Assembly: GCA_016938695.1 (NCBI GenBank)
Contig: JAFGUC010000006.1
Span: 1-64,000, forward strand
Length of the DNA stretch: 64,000 bases
Source: Candidatus Woesearchaeota archaeon
GTDB taxonomy: Archaea > Nanobdellota > Nanobdellia > Woesearchaeales > JAFGUC01
Direction: 5' to 3'
Shown here: one piece after another, positions 34,928 through 45,154 of the stretch
Layout: every line of letters begins with the position of its first letter
How positions within the stretch are numbered: the stretch's first letter is position 1
Position numbers and translations under genes: made by a program
Notes under the pieces: generated by a model
Seen by the model: the letters and a program-made list of their open reading frames with translations, nothing else
Told to the model about the DNA's origin: nothing
Databases searched by the model: none

Positions 34928-37900
34928 ATGAAAAGATTTGCTTTATTATTGGCTTTAGTATTTAGCTTATCATTAGTTTATGGATTAGTTCCTACTATTG
35001 ATTCACATAGTGTTAGTGGTTCAACTGTTGTCGGAGTTGACTTTAATGTTAACTTTGTTGCTAGCGGAACTAGTTTGACTACAGTTCAATTGTATAACTT
35101 AGATACTAGAACTTTATTAGATAGTAGAGCATGTAGTGGTTCAACTTGTTCAGGAACTTTTACTTTAAATTTTGGAACAGTTGGAGTTAGAAATTTATTT
35201 TTAGTAGTTAGAGCATCTGATGGTTCTAGATATACTGATTCGCCTTTTGCTGTTGATGTTACGTCTGTTCCAATATATCAATATTTTTGTGATTCTGATT
35301 TCGATGGACAGATTGGAATGGAGATAGATGGTAATTGTACTGGTGTAGGTTGTGTTCCTGCTTTATGTTCTGTTAGTTCTGGTCTTGATTGTGATGATTC
35401 ACGAGCAGATACTTATTACGGTGCTGCTGAACTTTGTGATTCTTATGATAATGATTGCGATGGTTCACAGGATGAAGATTTTTATAATTTAGGTTCTGCT
35501 TGTTTTGTTGGTGTTGGTGCTTGTACTAATAGTGGTTTTTATGTTTGTGCTTTGAGTAAACTTGATGTTACTTGTAGTGCTAGTCCTTTATCGCCTACAG
35601 CTGAAATTTGTGATAATATTGATAATGATTGTAACTCATTTATTGACGATGGTTTATCACGATTATATTCTAATCAAGTTGGAGTATGTTCTGGTTCAAC
35701 TGAAAGTTGTTCTTTAGGTAGTTGGGTTTTAGATTCAATTGCTAATTATGAAGCTGTTGAATCAAGTTGTGATTCTTTAGATAATGATTGTGATGGAACA
35801 ACTGATGAGAATTCTGATGCATCTTGTAATGATGGTCTTTATTGTAATGGTGTAGAAACTTGTTCATCTGGTAGTTGTTCAGCTGGTGTTGCAGTTGATT
35901 GTTCATCTAATGATTTATCAGCTATTGGACAATGTGATTATGATGCTTTTCCATTAACTTGGGATTTTTTTGCAGGATTTACTTCTACATGTAATGAAGT
36001 TTTAGATTCCTGTACTACTTCCGTTGTTAATGTAGTTTCTTCATGTTCAATTGCATCATGTGGTGCTTCTTGTGAGTCTTCATCTGATTGTCCTTTGACT
36101 GATTGTTCAGCATCAAACTATTGTTTGAGTAGTAGTATTTTGCGTTCATATAACTCAGTTTCAGATGTATGTTCGAATTGTAGTTGTGTTTCTGGTACTT
36201 GTTCATCTTATACTGATGTTAATGCACCTTTGAATTCAAATCAAAATGGTGTATGTTCTGGTTCATACCAGAGATGTTCGTCTGCAACTTTTGTAGATTA
36301 TTATTTAGACATTGTTGGTTATGAATTAACTGAAAGTACTAAAGATCATTTAGATAATGATTGTGATGGTTTAGTTGATGAAGGACTAAATAATGCTCCA
36401 ACTTTTGTTGGAGATACATTTTACACATTTAATCAATATTCATATTTGTTAATTGACTTAGATACTCAGTTTGAAGATATTGACTTGGATGATTTAAGTT
36501 ATACTGGTTATACAGAATATGCAATTAACTTTTCAATTAGTGGTTCGATTGCAAATGTTTCCTCAAAACTGTATGGAAATTTTTCAATAGATTTTACGGC
36601 TGACGATGGTTTTGGTGGTAATGTTACTCAAGATGTTTATTTTTTTGTTAATAGAACTAACTTGGATGTTCCTGTAATTAATTCATGTTACTTGAATGAG
36701 AGCGTAGTTTATGCAAATACTAAGTTTAAAGTTATTTGTGATGTTACTGATTCAGATCCAATTTCTTTAGAATCTGAATTGTTTGTCAATGGTGTATCTG
36801 TTCTTAATGGCAGTGATGTTTTTAGTGGTTTATGGTCAAAAGATGATAATGTAACTTTAAAAGTTACTGCATGTGACTGGTCATATTGTTCAACTGAATA
36901 TTCACTTAATTTTACTGTTGCAGATGCTTTGCCTGTTTTGACTATACTTGGTTTTTCGTCTTTAAGTAGTCCATCTGGTGATGACCCAGTTTACTATTGT
37001 AATTTTAGTGTGACTGCTGATCCTGATGGTGAGTGGTATACACCTGTTGTTCAATTTTTATGGAATGATAATGAAGAGTATAATACTTACTTTGATGGTA
37101 ATATTACTACTTCCTATAATATTGATAAATTATTTTCATATAACTATAACATCTCGGAACGTCTTGGATATTCTGTTGTTGAGGTAGGAACTGTTGTTGG
37201 TTGTAATGTTACTTTATATCAAGGTTCATTAACAGTATCTGATACTTCAAATGTTACAATTGTTAACGATGTTCCTGAGTTAGTTAGTTTGAGTTTGTTA
37301 AGAGACTACAGTTCAAGAGGAAATGATTTGGTGTATTATACATCTTCAAATGCGACTTTTGATTTAACAAGAACTGTTAATATTGTTGATTATTTGGGTG
37401 CAGATTATTATGTTTGGTACTCAACAAATGAAAATGATGTTATGCATGTTGGAAGTTCTTGGTGGGCACAGCAAACTTCTATTGATGTGACTTTATGGAA
37501 TGGAACTGTTTTACATTCAAGTAATTTTTATGCTAAACCAGAAATTGTTTTTCCATCAGAAGTTGGAAATTATACTTTTACAGTTGAAGTTTTTGACGAA
37601 TTAGGTGCATCTACAGGTATTGTTACTGTTAATGTTGACTTAAGAAATTATGCTGTTGAATTACCAACTTTAATTTGTGAAGATATGAATATTTCAGATG
37701 GTTGGGAAAATGTTGGTGCTTTTGCATGTACATGTTCAAACAATTATTTAGGTTATTTGTATACAAATGAAAACAGAACAATTAAATTATCTAATATTGG
37801 AGATTATCTTAATAGTTTTAATATGTCTGTTGATTTGTTAAGTGTTTATGATTATGACTTAGCATTGTTGTCTGAGAGTAATCCATTTGATAAAGTAAGT

Positions 37901-38473
37901 TCAAATGTTTATCAATGGTTCCCTCTTTGGGCAAATACAAATAAGACGTATACTTTTAATGTAACTTGTACTAATGAAGTTGGAAGTGTAAATCGAGAAG
38001 TTGTTGTTGATGTTGCAGAAGGAGATTATGATTTTGTTGATTCATTTTTTGTTGGTGTTGATGTAACAAATGTAACTGGTAATGGTTTGAATGAAACTCT
38101 TGCAACAGTTCCAACTGATGTTAATGCAACTGAATGGGTCTTTGGATATAATGATGTTTTACTTATGCAAAAATTTTTAGGAACAAATGATTTGAGTTTG
38201 ATTGTTCCTATTAATAATTTATGGGAAAATGTTACTGATACAAACGGCCACGTTGGAGGGTTAAATTCAGAAAACCGTTTTGATAGATTATCTTACAATA
38301 TGACTCAAATGATGCAGTATTATAGATCTTTGGATATGAATGAAAAATATTTTTTAAATTCCTTTGAACCTGATTGGACTCCAATTGCATGTTCCATAGA
38401 TGAATATAATCAAGGAATTTGTGTTGATGGTTATACTACTGCTTATAGTGTAAAAGTAATTAAAGTAAAATAA
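34928..38473 (+). CDS. Large secreted Cys-rich protein with MopE-type metal-binding motifs
   Basis: This 1181-residue protein has a signal peptide (1-19) and an Ig-like domain. At least four copies of the MopE-like motif follow, each centred on DNDCD/N (near residues 172, 230, 284 and 475) with flanking CDDSRAD or EICDNI segments, the Asp/Cys pattern of the putative Cu/Ca-binding MopE family. A Cys-rich stretch (about 285-440) carries many CxxC-like pairs. From about 500 on there are Ig-like domains with N-x-S/T sites. No C-terminal transmembrane helix is visible, so it may be held by partners. Bound metal is not predictable. Confidence 0.85.
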   Translation: MKRFALLLALVFSLSLVYGLVPTIDSHSVSGSTVVGVDFNVNFVASGTSLTTVQLYNLDTRTLLDSRACSGSTCSGTFTLNFGTVGVRNLFLVVRASDGSRYTDSPFAVDVTSVPIYQYFCDSDFDGQIGMEIDGNCTGVGCVPALCSVSSGLDCDDSRADTYYGAAELCDSYDNDCDGSQDEDFYNLGSACFVGVGACTNSGFYVCALSKLDVTCSASPLSPTAEICDNIDNDCNSFIDDGLSRLYSNQVGVCSGSTESCSLGSWVLDSIANYEAVESSCDSLDNDCDGTTDENSDASCNDGLYCNGVETCSSGSCSAGVAVDCSSNDLSAIGQCDYDAFPLTWDFFAGFTSTCNEVLDSCTTSVVNVVSSCSIASCGASCESSSDCPLTDCSASNYCLSSSILRSYNSVSDVCSNCSCVSGTCSSYTDVNAPLNSNQNGVCSGSYQRCSSATFVDYYLDIVGYELTESTKDHLDNDCDGLVDEGLNNAPTFVGDTFYTFNQYSYLLIDLDTQFEDIDLDDLSYTGYTEYAINFSISGSIANVSSKLYGNFSIDFTADDGFGGNVTQDVYFFVNRTNLDVPVINSCYLNESVVYANTKFKVICDVTDSDPISLESELFVNGVSVLNGSDVFSGLWSKDDNVTLKVTACDWSYCSTEYSLNFTVADALPVLTILGFSSLSSPSGDDPVYYCNFSVTADPDGEWYTPVVQFLWNDNEEYNTYFDGNITTSYNIDKLFSYNYNISERLGYSVVEVGTVVGCNVTLYQGSLTVSDTSNVTIVNDVPELVSLSLLRDYSSRGNDLVYYTSSNATFDLTRTVNIVDYLGADYYVWYSTNENDVMHVGSSWWAQQTSIDVTLWNGTVLHSSNFYAKPEIVFPSEVGNYTFTVEVFDELGASTGIVTVNVDLRNYAVELPTLICEDMNISDGWENVGAFACTCSNNYLGYLYTNENRTIKLSNIGDYLNSFNMSVDLLSVYDYDLALLSESNPFDKVSSNVYQWFPLWANTNKTYTFNVTCTNEVGSVNREVVVDVAEGDYDFVDSFFVGVDVTNVTGNGLNETLATVPTDVNATEWVFGYNDVLLMQKFLGTNDLSLIVPINNLWENVTDTNGHVGGLNSENRFDRLSYNMTQMMQYYRSLDMNEKYFLNSFEPDWTPIACSIDEYNQGICVDGYTTAYSVKVIKVK

Positions 38474-38483
38474 ATTTTAGGTG

Positions 38484-40832
38484 ATGACAATAAAAAGAGG
38501 TGTTTTGTTATTATTTTTGTTATTAATTATTTCTAACGTTGTTAGTGGTTACACTATTAGTAGTCTTGATTTAACTTATACGGAAGCTGATTTAGTACCC
38601 GGAGTATTGTTTAGTACGCCTTTGAGTAGTTCTGTTAATATTGTTTTAGAATTAGATTCTGAAGATGTTATTTCAGTGAGCTTTTATTGTAGTGGTGGAA
38701 GTTGTTCTAATGGTGATTTAATTGGTTCTGGTTTGGTTATTAACAACAGGGTTGGTTTTAGTTTTGATAGTTCTCTTTTTTCTTCTAATTTTTTTGTATT
38801 TTATACTGATTTAGATTCTAGCAATTATAGATTTAGGATGCAAAGCACAGGTGTATCTACACAAACTTGTGTTGGTGGTTGTACTGATTCAGGAATTGTT
38901 GAGTATTTTTATTCTGAGATTTCATCATCAGAATCTTGTGACGATCATATTTTTTCATTAACAGATTATTCATTCTGTCCTTCAGTAAACCAAGATAATT
39001 GTTCTGATTTTGGTGCTTATAATCCAATTGATATGTCTTCTTGTTCTGCAAATTATAAGAAGTATGCTTTACTAACTCCTTGTGGTGATGTATCAACAGA
39101 AAATTTTGTGTATAAAGTAGGGACCGTTTATTCAGATGTCTATGAAAGTAATTGTACTTTGAATAATTATTATTCCTGTGAAGGAAAGAACCTTTATTCA
39201 ATTACAAAAACTGGAAACTTTGATGATGATATTTGTGCGTGTGAAGTTAAAAAAACATTGAAAGAAACTTGTTTATCTGATAATTTATGTAACAGTGGAG
39301 AAGGTATTTGTGAAAAACCAACTACAAGTACAACTGGCGCTGCAATTATTAACACACCTGACATGATAACAGTTGACCAAGAAGCTAAATTGGTTTCAAA
39401 TATAGAAGTTACTTGGGAAGTTTTAGACTCAAATAATAAAGCAATTGTTTTTAATCAAAAAGCAAAGGAACTTACATTAACTGATCTAGAAGTAGGACGA
39501 TATAGAATAACTGCTGACAATCAAATAAATTATTTGGATGTTGTAACTTGTATGTCTGATAATGATTGTTCTAATCAGATATGTGTTAACCCAAGTACGT
39601 TGAATTCTAGCTGTCAAACAAAGGTTTGTTCTAATGATGAAGATTGTTATAAAATTATAACTAAAGAATTTCCATTAGCGTATGATATTAAATGTATGAA
39701 TTCTTATTCAGTTGATTCTTATTGTGATTATAAAAATATTACTTGTAAAAGTGAACAAGATTGTGTTGGTAAAGTTCCTATTGATGCAAAAGGTGTTGTA
39801 TGTTTAAATCCGGGTAAAAAAGATTCGTCTTGTCAATATGCAAATTGTAATATGGAATGCTCTTTTGATTCTGAGTGTGATGATAATGATGAAGCAACTA
39901 TTGATGTTTGTCAATTACCTGGAACTTGTCAATCTGTTTGTTTAAATAAATTACAATTTATCCCAAAAGAACCAGAGAGAATCAATTACGATGATTTGCC
40001 TTATTTGGATTTTATGTTATATAATCAAGAACAATGTAAATTCAAGTTAAATGGAAAATATGAAACTATAACTAGGTTACCAATTCAACTTAGAAATTCA
40101 ATAGAAGGAAATAATTCTTTATCGATTGAATGTGAGTCCTTTGTATACAATACTTGGTATAATTACAAAGTTCAAAAAGATGAACCAACTAAGGTTGAAG
40201 AAACAATTGCAGAATTAAAACAAGTTTTGTCAAAAGAAAAAATAAAACAAATTGATGGTGCACAGGATAAGTTAAAAGATATTATTACAGTTCAAAACAC
40301 AATTGAAGAAATAAATGGAACTAGCCAAATTACAACTTCTTTAGATATCAAAGAAAATGTAACTGATTTAGAAGTATATTTACAGATTCCAAAATGTATG
40401 GCAGAATCTGTTAGAGAACTTGAGTTTGATAATGAAGAGTTCCAAATTTTAATTGATGACCCTTTGATTATGTGGCATTTTAAAGAGGCATTATCACAAC
40501 AAGATTTAATTTATAGAGTAAAAAAACAAGTGTCAAAAGAATGTTTTGACCAATTGAAAGTTATGACTTCTGCAGATTTTGAAGTTGACAATTCTTGGTG
40601 GGTGTATATTGTTTTGATTCCAATAATATTTTTTGTATATTCTTACTTTTCTAAATTTGCAATTCCTCCAACAGATGAAGAAAAAGATTCAGATGCTGTT
40701 GAGAATTATGTTAAACTCTTAAGGAAAAGAGTTGAAAAATTAAGAGAAGAATTCTCTGAAGATCACATTAAAACACTTCTTGAAGAAGAAGGCATTGATG
40801 ACCATTTGATTGAAAAGGCAATGAGTTTGTAG
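38484..40832 (+). CDS. Secreted Cys-rich protein with C-terminal membrane anchor
   Basis: This 782-residue protein has a signal peptide (1-22) and an ectodomain with many cysteines, including repeated CxSDNDCSxxxC-like units (about 350-480) of EGF-like size. A membrane-proximal domain contains LQIPKCMAES and DDPLIMWHF, a pattern seen in other archaeal surface proteins. One transmembrane helix (about 700-722) leads to a charged cytosolic coiled-coil tail. The start is ATG at 38484; AGGTGA nearly overlaps it, so initiation may be unusual. It is the third gene of the surface operon. Confidence 0.83.
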   Translation: MTIKRGVLLLFLLLIISNVVSGYTISSLDLTYTEADLVPGVLFSTPLSSSVNIVLELDSEDVISVSFYCSGGSCSNGDLIGSGLVINNRVGFSFDSSLFSSNFFVFYTDLDSSNYRFRMQSTGVSTQTCVGGCTDSGIVEYFYSEISSSESCDDHIFSLTDYSFCPSVNQDNCSDFGAYNPIDMSSCSANYKKYALLTPCGDVSTENFVYKVGTVYSDVYESNCTLNNYYSCEGKNLYSITKTGNFDDDICACEVKKTLKETCLSDNLCNSGEGICEKPTTSTTGAAIINTPDMITVDQEAKLVSNIEVTWEVLDSNNKAIVFNQKAKELTLTDLEVGRYRITADNQINYLDVVTCMSDNDCSNQICVNPSTLNSSCQTKVCSNDEDCYKIITKEFPLAYDIKCMNSYSVDSYCDYKNITCKSEQDCVGKVPIDAKGVVCLNPGKKDSSCQYANCNMECSFDSECDDNDEATIDVCQLPGTCQSVCLNKLQFIPKEPERINYDDLPYLDFMLYNQEQCKFKLNGKYETITRLPIQLRNSIEGNNSLSIECESFVYNTWYNYKVQKDEPTKVEETIAELKQVLSKEKIKQIDGAQDKLKDIITVQNTIEEINGTSQITTSLDIKENVTDLEVYLQIPKCMAESVRELEFDNEEFQILIDDPLIMWHFKEALSQQDLIYRVKKQVSKECFDQLKVMTSADFEVDNSWWVYIVLIPIIFFVYSYFSKFAIPPTDEEKDSDAVENYVKLLRKRVEKLREEFSEDHIKTLLEEEGIDDHLIEKAMSL

Positions 40833-40867
40833 ATATTTTTTTATATTAATTAGTATTTCTTAATCAC

Positions 40868-41626
40868 ATGCAATTTAAAATATTAGGTTCGGGTGGAGCA
40901 ATTCCAATTCCGAGACCGTTTTGTCAATGTGAAGTTTGCAATCAAGCAAGACTAAATTCTAAATTGAAAAGGAATAGTTCTTGTGCAAGTATTGGAAATG
41001 TTTTAATTGATTGTCCTGAAGATATTTCTGATTCTTTGAACAGAAATAATATTACTAATATTGATTATTTATTCTTAACTCATTGGCATCCCGATCATAC
41101 ATTTGGCTTGAGAGTTGTTTTGGAAGCTAATTATGATTTTATTAGTCATGAGGCAAATAAAGTAATTACGGTTTGCTTGGGGAAAAAAGTGTATAAAACT
41201 TTAAAAGAAAAATTTCCAGTAATAAATTATTATGTAGATGTTTTAAAAGTTGCAAAACTTAAATTTATAGAAGACAAAGAAATAATAAAATTTAATGGAT
41301 TTAATGTAACTGTAGTTGGTTACAAAGGACCTAATTCAGATTGGTATGCTTTTTTAATTAATGATAAGTTATTGTATTCTTCTTGTGATACTATTGAATT
41401 TGATAATTATAAGAATTTTAAAAATTTAGATTATTGGGTTACTGAGTGTGGGATTTTTTCGGTAGATACTGAAATTTCATTTAGTGATATGTTACTTAGA
41501 ATAAAAGAACTTAATCCAAAGTATGCTATTTTAACTCATATTGAAGAACCTGAAATTAATAAAATACCTGATGATATTGGAAAAGTTAAATTAGGATATG
41601 ATGGGATGGTTATTGAATTATCCTGA
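40868..41626 (+). CDS. PhnP-like metallo-beta-lactamase-fold phosphodiesterase
   Basis: This 252-residue protein has LGSGGAIPIPRPFCQCEVC at the start, matching the extra structural zinc Cys cluster of PhnP-like enzymes, and the MBL metal motif THWHPDHTFG. Later ligands are D in SSCDTIEFD and H in ILTHIEEP. Such enzymes hydrolyse cyclic or nucleotide phosphodiesters. It could instead be a tRNase Z-like relative, but the Cys cluster favours PhnP. Confidence 0.82.
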   Translation: MQFKILGSGGAIPIPRPFCQCEVCNQARLNSKLKRNSSCASIGNVLIDCPEDISDSLNRNNITNIDYLFLTHWHPDHTFGLRVVLEANYDFISHEANKVITVCLGKKVYKTLKEKFPVINYYVDVLKVAKLKFIEDKEIIKFNGFNVTVVGYKGPNSDWYAFLINDKLLYSSCDTIEFDNYKNFKNLDYWVTECGIFSVDTEISFSDMLLRIKELNPKYAILTHIEEPEINKIPDDIGKVKLGYDGMVIELS

Positions 41627-41647
41627 CTTCTGAGAAAAATTTAAATC

Positions 41648-42073
41648 TTATTTTTGTAATCTGCTATAAATAATATTTACAAACTCAACAACTTTCGTTG
41701 CGTATTCTTCATCTAAAGATGTTCCATAATATAACATTCCATTTCTGAAGTATCTTAATTGATCTGTAAATTGAATATCTTTTTCTTTGAATCCTAGAAT
41801 TTGCAAATATGCTACTTCTGCTTCATGTGCACCTTGACCCGAGGCATTATATCCTTTTAGAAACATTTTTGCTCGTATTAATTCCATTATGATGTCGTAA
41901 CATGATTTGATTATGTCGTTTGCTGTTTCATTACTAATTCCAAAAGCTTTAATCTTTTTTTGTAAAAAATTATATGATTTTTCTGATTCATCTTTTAGAA
42001 ATTCTGCTCTAGATTTATCTGGTGATTGCTCTTTTACAGTGCCGTTTTCAATAAATCTTTTGAATTCTTTCAT
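41648..42073 (-). CDS. HEPN-domain protein
   Basis: This 141-residue all-helical protein fits the HEPN fold. The motif that is Rx4-6H in RNase-active members reads RNGMLYYG, so the catalytic His is Tyr. Its start overlaps the stop of the nucleotidyltransferase gene by 4 bases (ATGA). It is probably the partner in a HEPN/MNT pair. With the His missing it may be a substrate-binding or antitoxin-modified partner rather than an active RNase. Confidence in the fold is moderate. Confidence 0.75.
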   Translation of the reverse strand: MKEFKRFIENGTVKEQSPDKSRAEFLKDESEKSYNFLQKKIKAFGISNETANDIIKSCYDIIMELIRAKMFLKGYNASGQGAHEAEVAYLQILGFKEKDIQFTDQLRYFRNGMLYYGTSLDEEYATKVVEFVNIIYSRLQK

Positions 42074-42618
42074 AACTCAAATCCTCCTGTGATAATAATT
42101 CCGTTGGCTAAGTTTTCTTTTAAGTGTTTATGAATTTTATCGAATGATTCGTAAAAATTGATGTTTATTTTTCTCTCAATTTCTTTTTCATAGTTGCTTA
42201 GGTTTGTTTTCTTTTCTTTTCGTCCTATAATTGCAATATCCAAATCTGAGTTTATTGTATCTTCACCACGAGAATAACTCCCAAATAAAATAATTGTAGC
42301 TCCTGCATATTCTTTTTCTAATACTTCAGCAAGACCTGATAAATAAATTTGTTTGAGGTTTTCAGCTCTTTTTAGTTGTATTATTTTATGATTTTGTGTG
42401 TTTAGTGTTATTGAGAGTCGTTTTGTTTCTGTATCTTTTTGTACAATTATGAAATATAGAGTTTCAAGGACAGGCAGAGATTTCTTAATTGCTGGTTGCG
42501 AAACATTTAGTTTAATAGAAAGTTGTCTTTGATTTATTGCTACGCCTGTTTTTTTATATAGTTCTTTTAATATTTCGTTTTGTAATTGTGTTAACTTTAG
42601 TTTATATATATTTACCAT
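42070..42618 (-). CDS. Winged-helix/MNT nucleotidyltransferase (HEPN partner)
   Basis: This 182-residue protein has an N-terminal winged helix (about 1-75; QRQLSIKLNVSQPAIKKSL is the recognition region) and a C-terminal minimal nucleotidyltransferase domain with GSYSRGEDTINSDLDIAI (G-S-x9-D-x-D, polymerase-beta type). MNT partners of HEPN toxins add AMP to the toxin. I choose ATG at 42618; ATG at 42627 is within the operator. Its HTH can bind its own GTTAAC array immediately upstream. It heads a two-gene operon. Confidence 0.85.
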   Translation of the reverse strand: MVNIYKLKLTQLQNEILKELYKKTGVAINQRQLSIKLNVSQPAIKKSLPVLETLYFIIVQKDTETKRLSITLNTQNHKIIQLKRAENLKQIYLSGLAEVLEKEYAGATIILFGSYSRGEDTINSDLDIAIIGRKEKKTNLSNYEKEIERKININFYESFDKIHKHLKENLANGIIITGGFEL

Positions 42619-42644
42619 AGTTAACATGTGTTAACTTAAGTTAA
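42619..42644. promoter_or_regulatory. Phased GTTAAC operator array
   Basis: GTTAAC occurs at 42620 and 42630 and GTTAAT at 42640, spaced exactly 10 bases apart. Together they form overlapping palindromes between the TATA-like run (42641-42653) and the start of the MNT gene. The position suits an autorepressor site for the wHTH of that protein. Confidence 0.6.
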
Positions 42645-42758
42645 TATATAAATTTTTGGTTTTTACTTAACAGATTTATTATTAGTTTTGGATAAACTTG
42701 CTATTTGTTTAACTGTAATTCAATAACTTTTATAAATTCTAATTCTTAAAATCAAAAA

Positions 42759-44471
42759 ATGGAAGATAAAATACGAGAATATGCATTAGAGAATGCAGTT
42801 AAGTTTAAGGGAAAGGCTGCAGCAGGTGTTATTATTGGAAAGCTTATGGCTCATGACCAAACAATAAAACAACGTATGCAGGAATTGTCTCCGATTATTA
42901 ATAAAATTGTGAATGAAGTTAATTCTATGTCTTTAGAAGAGCAGACTAAATTATTACACGATATTAATCCAGATTTTGATAAACAACAAGAAGACAAGAA
43001 AAAAGAAAACAAAGAAAAGAGTCAATCATTAAAAGAACTTAAGAATGTAACTGAAGGAGTTGTTATGAGATTCGCTCCGTCACCTTCTGGACCAATGCAT
43101 TTAGGTCACGCAATGACTGGTGGACTTACTTGTCTTTATGCTAAAAAATATAATGGAAAATTTATACTAAGAGTTGAAGATACTAATAGTGATAATATTT
43201 ATCCTCCTGCTTATGAACAGATTCCTGAGGACGCTGCTTGGATTTTTGGGAATGTGAATGAAGTCTGGATTCAGTCTGACCGAATGCAGATTTATTATGA
43301 TTATGCTCAGAAATTTTTTGAAAAAGATTCTTTGTATGTTTGCACTTGTGATAGAGAAGTATTCAAGGAATTAATTACTGAATCAAAACCATGTCCTTGT
43401 AGAAGTTTACCTAAAGAGGAACAGTTAGCTAGATGGCAAAAGATGTTCGATAAGGAAAATGGATTTAAGGAAGGTGAAGCTGTTGTAAGATTCAAATCTG
43501 ATATTGAAGATAAAAATCCCGCAATGAGGGATTTTCCTTTGTTTAGAATAAATGATTCTGAACATCCTAGACAAGGATTGAAGTATAGGGTTTGGCCTTT
43601 GATGAATATGTCTGTTACTGTTGACGACATTGAAGCTGGGATGACGCAAATTATCCGTGCAAAGGATCATATGGATAACGCTAAACGTCAAAAAATGATG
43701 TATGATGTTCTTGGTGTAAAGTATCCTGAAACTTATTTTACTGGTCGATATAATTTTACTGGTTTAGAATTATCTTGTTCTAAAACTAAGGTTAAAATTG
43801 CAGATGGTGAGTTTAGTGGATGGGACGATATTAGATTGCCTTTCTTAAGAGCATTGAAACGACGAGGATATCGACCTGGTTCTTTTTTGAAGTATACTGA
43901 ATTGGTTGGTTTGACAAGTATTGATAAGAGTGTTGATGCTAAAGATTTTTTCCAAGCTTTAGATTCTTATAATAAAGATATTATTGACCCGATTGCAAAA
44001 AGATTTTTTATGATTAAAAATCCTATGCCTATTACAATTGAGGATGCTCCTGAAATTTCAGAAGAGCTTGATTTACATCCTGATAATCTTAAAGGAGGAA
44101 GATCCTTTTCTACTGCCCAAAAATTCCTTATAGAGAAAGAAGACTTTGAGCATGCTAAGTCTTCAGGTAAAGTATGCAGATTAATTGACTGGCTTAATTT
44201 CAGTGTTAATGATCAAGTCAAATTTGAAGGTAGGAGTTATGAAGAATTTAGAGGTCATGGAGACATTATTATTCATTGGCTTCCTGCTGATGATTCTTTA
44301 ATTGATATTGAAGTTCTAATGCCCGATAATACTTTAATTAAAGCTAAGGCAGAACGTAATTTGAATCTTATTAAAGTCGATGAAGTTATTCAATTCCAAA
44401 GATTTGGATTTTGCAGACTTGATGAAATTAAATCAGATGGAACAAGAGTTTTTTGGTTTACCCATGAGTAA
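42759..44471 (+). CDS. gltX: Glutamyl-tRNA synthetase (archaeal type)
   Basis: This 570-residue class I synthetase has a helical N-terminal extension (about 1-95), then the HIGH signature as PSGPMHLGHAM and the KMSKS-equivalent as LSCSKTK. The C-terminus is a beta-barrel anticodon domain of the archaeal/GlnRS-like type (about 420-570). It charges the tRNA-Glu species found at 16718 and 45294. In archaea this enzyme is often non-discriminating and works with an amidotransferase, which is not in this window. Confidence 0.96.
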   Translation: MEDKIREYALENAVKFKGKAAAGVIIGKLMAHDQTIKQRMQELSPIINKIVNEVNSMSLEEQTKLLHDINPDFDKQQEDKKKENKEKSQSLKELKNVTEGVVMRFAPSPSGPMHLGHAMTGGLTCLYAKKYNGKFILRVEDTNSDNIYPPAYEQIPEDAAWIFGNVNEVWIQSDRMQIYYDYAQKFFEKDSLYVCTCDREVFKELITESKPCPCRSLPKEEQLARWQKMFDKENGFKEGEAVVRFKSDIEDKNPAMRDFPLFRINDSEHPRQGLKYRVWPLMNMSVTVDDIEAGMTQIIRAKDHMDNAKRQKMMYDVLGVKYPETYFTGRYNFTGLELSCSKTKVKIADGEFSGWDDIRLPFLRALKRRGYRPGSFLKYTELVGLTSIDKSVDAKDFFQALDSYNKDIIDPIAKRFFMIKNPMPITIEDAPEISEELDLHPDNLKGGRSFSTAQKFLIEKEDFEHAKSSGKVCRLIDWLNFSVNDQVKFEGRSYEEFRGHGDIIIHWLPADDSLIDIEVLMPDNTLIKAKAERNLNLIKVDEVIQFQRFGFCRLDEIKSDGTRVFWFTHE

Positions 44472-44545
44472 CGAAATCTGTAATAAACAAAAGCTTTTTA
44501 TATTAACTTTTGTTCACCAAGAATATAAGTTGGGGTGAGCAAAAG

Positions 44546-45037
44546 TTGGATTTTTTTAGTATCGGTAAAGAGTTAACAACTTTCAAAAAAGAAGTTAAAA
44601 TTGCTTTTCAAAAGGTTCAAGAAGAATCTGATGAACATCTTGATTCTATAAATGAAAATACAACTGAGATTCAATCGTTACAATCTTTTTGTGAGGAACT
44701 TGATTGCAAGATTGATAAACTCGCTGAAAAAATTGATAACATATATCTAGTTCTTGAGCAGGTGGGCCTTGTTGAGAAAAAACCTGTTTTCAATAAATTG
44801 TTTGAATTGACAAAATCTGAATCTGAGATTTATGGTATACTAAAATCTTCTGAAGATGATTTGTCTTATTTGGATATTAGTCATAATACTGGTTTTGATC
44901 AAGAATCAATAAAAAGTATTTTGGCAAGTTTAGTAAAAAAAGGAGTTCCAATAGTTCAAACTTTTTTGAATAATGTTGCATATATTACTATGCAAAAAGA
45001 ATTCAAAGAAGAAAAAGGAATTGTTGTTCGAACTTGA
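44546..45037 (+). CDS. Coiled-coil winged-helix protein
   Basis: This 163-residue protein has a coiled coil (about 20-80) and a C-terminal winged helix (about 90-150, with LDISHNTGFDQESIKSILASL). I choose TTG at 44546 since GGGGTGA lies 7 bases upstream; a TTG 12 codons earlier has no ribosome site. The function is unknown; a DNA-binding regulator is plausible. Confidence 0.7.
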   Translation: MDFFSIGKELTTFKKEVKIAFQKVQEESDEHLDSINENTTEIQSLQSFCEELDCKIDKLAEKIDNIYLVLEQVGLVEKKPVFNKLFELTKSESEIYGILKSSEDDLSYLDISHNTGFDQESIKSILASLVKKGVPIVQTFLNNVAYITMQKEFKEEKGIVVRT

Positions 45038-45154
45038 TTTTTTTATTTTTTAGTTTTCTTTTAATTTAGTTTAATGCTAGTTTTAATTAGAATGGAAATA
45101 ACTTAAGTAAGTAAATATTTTAAAAAAATTTTAAGAAAAATGATTAGGAAGAAC

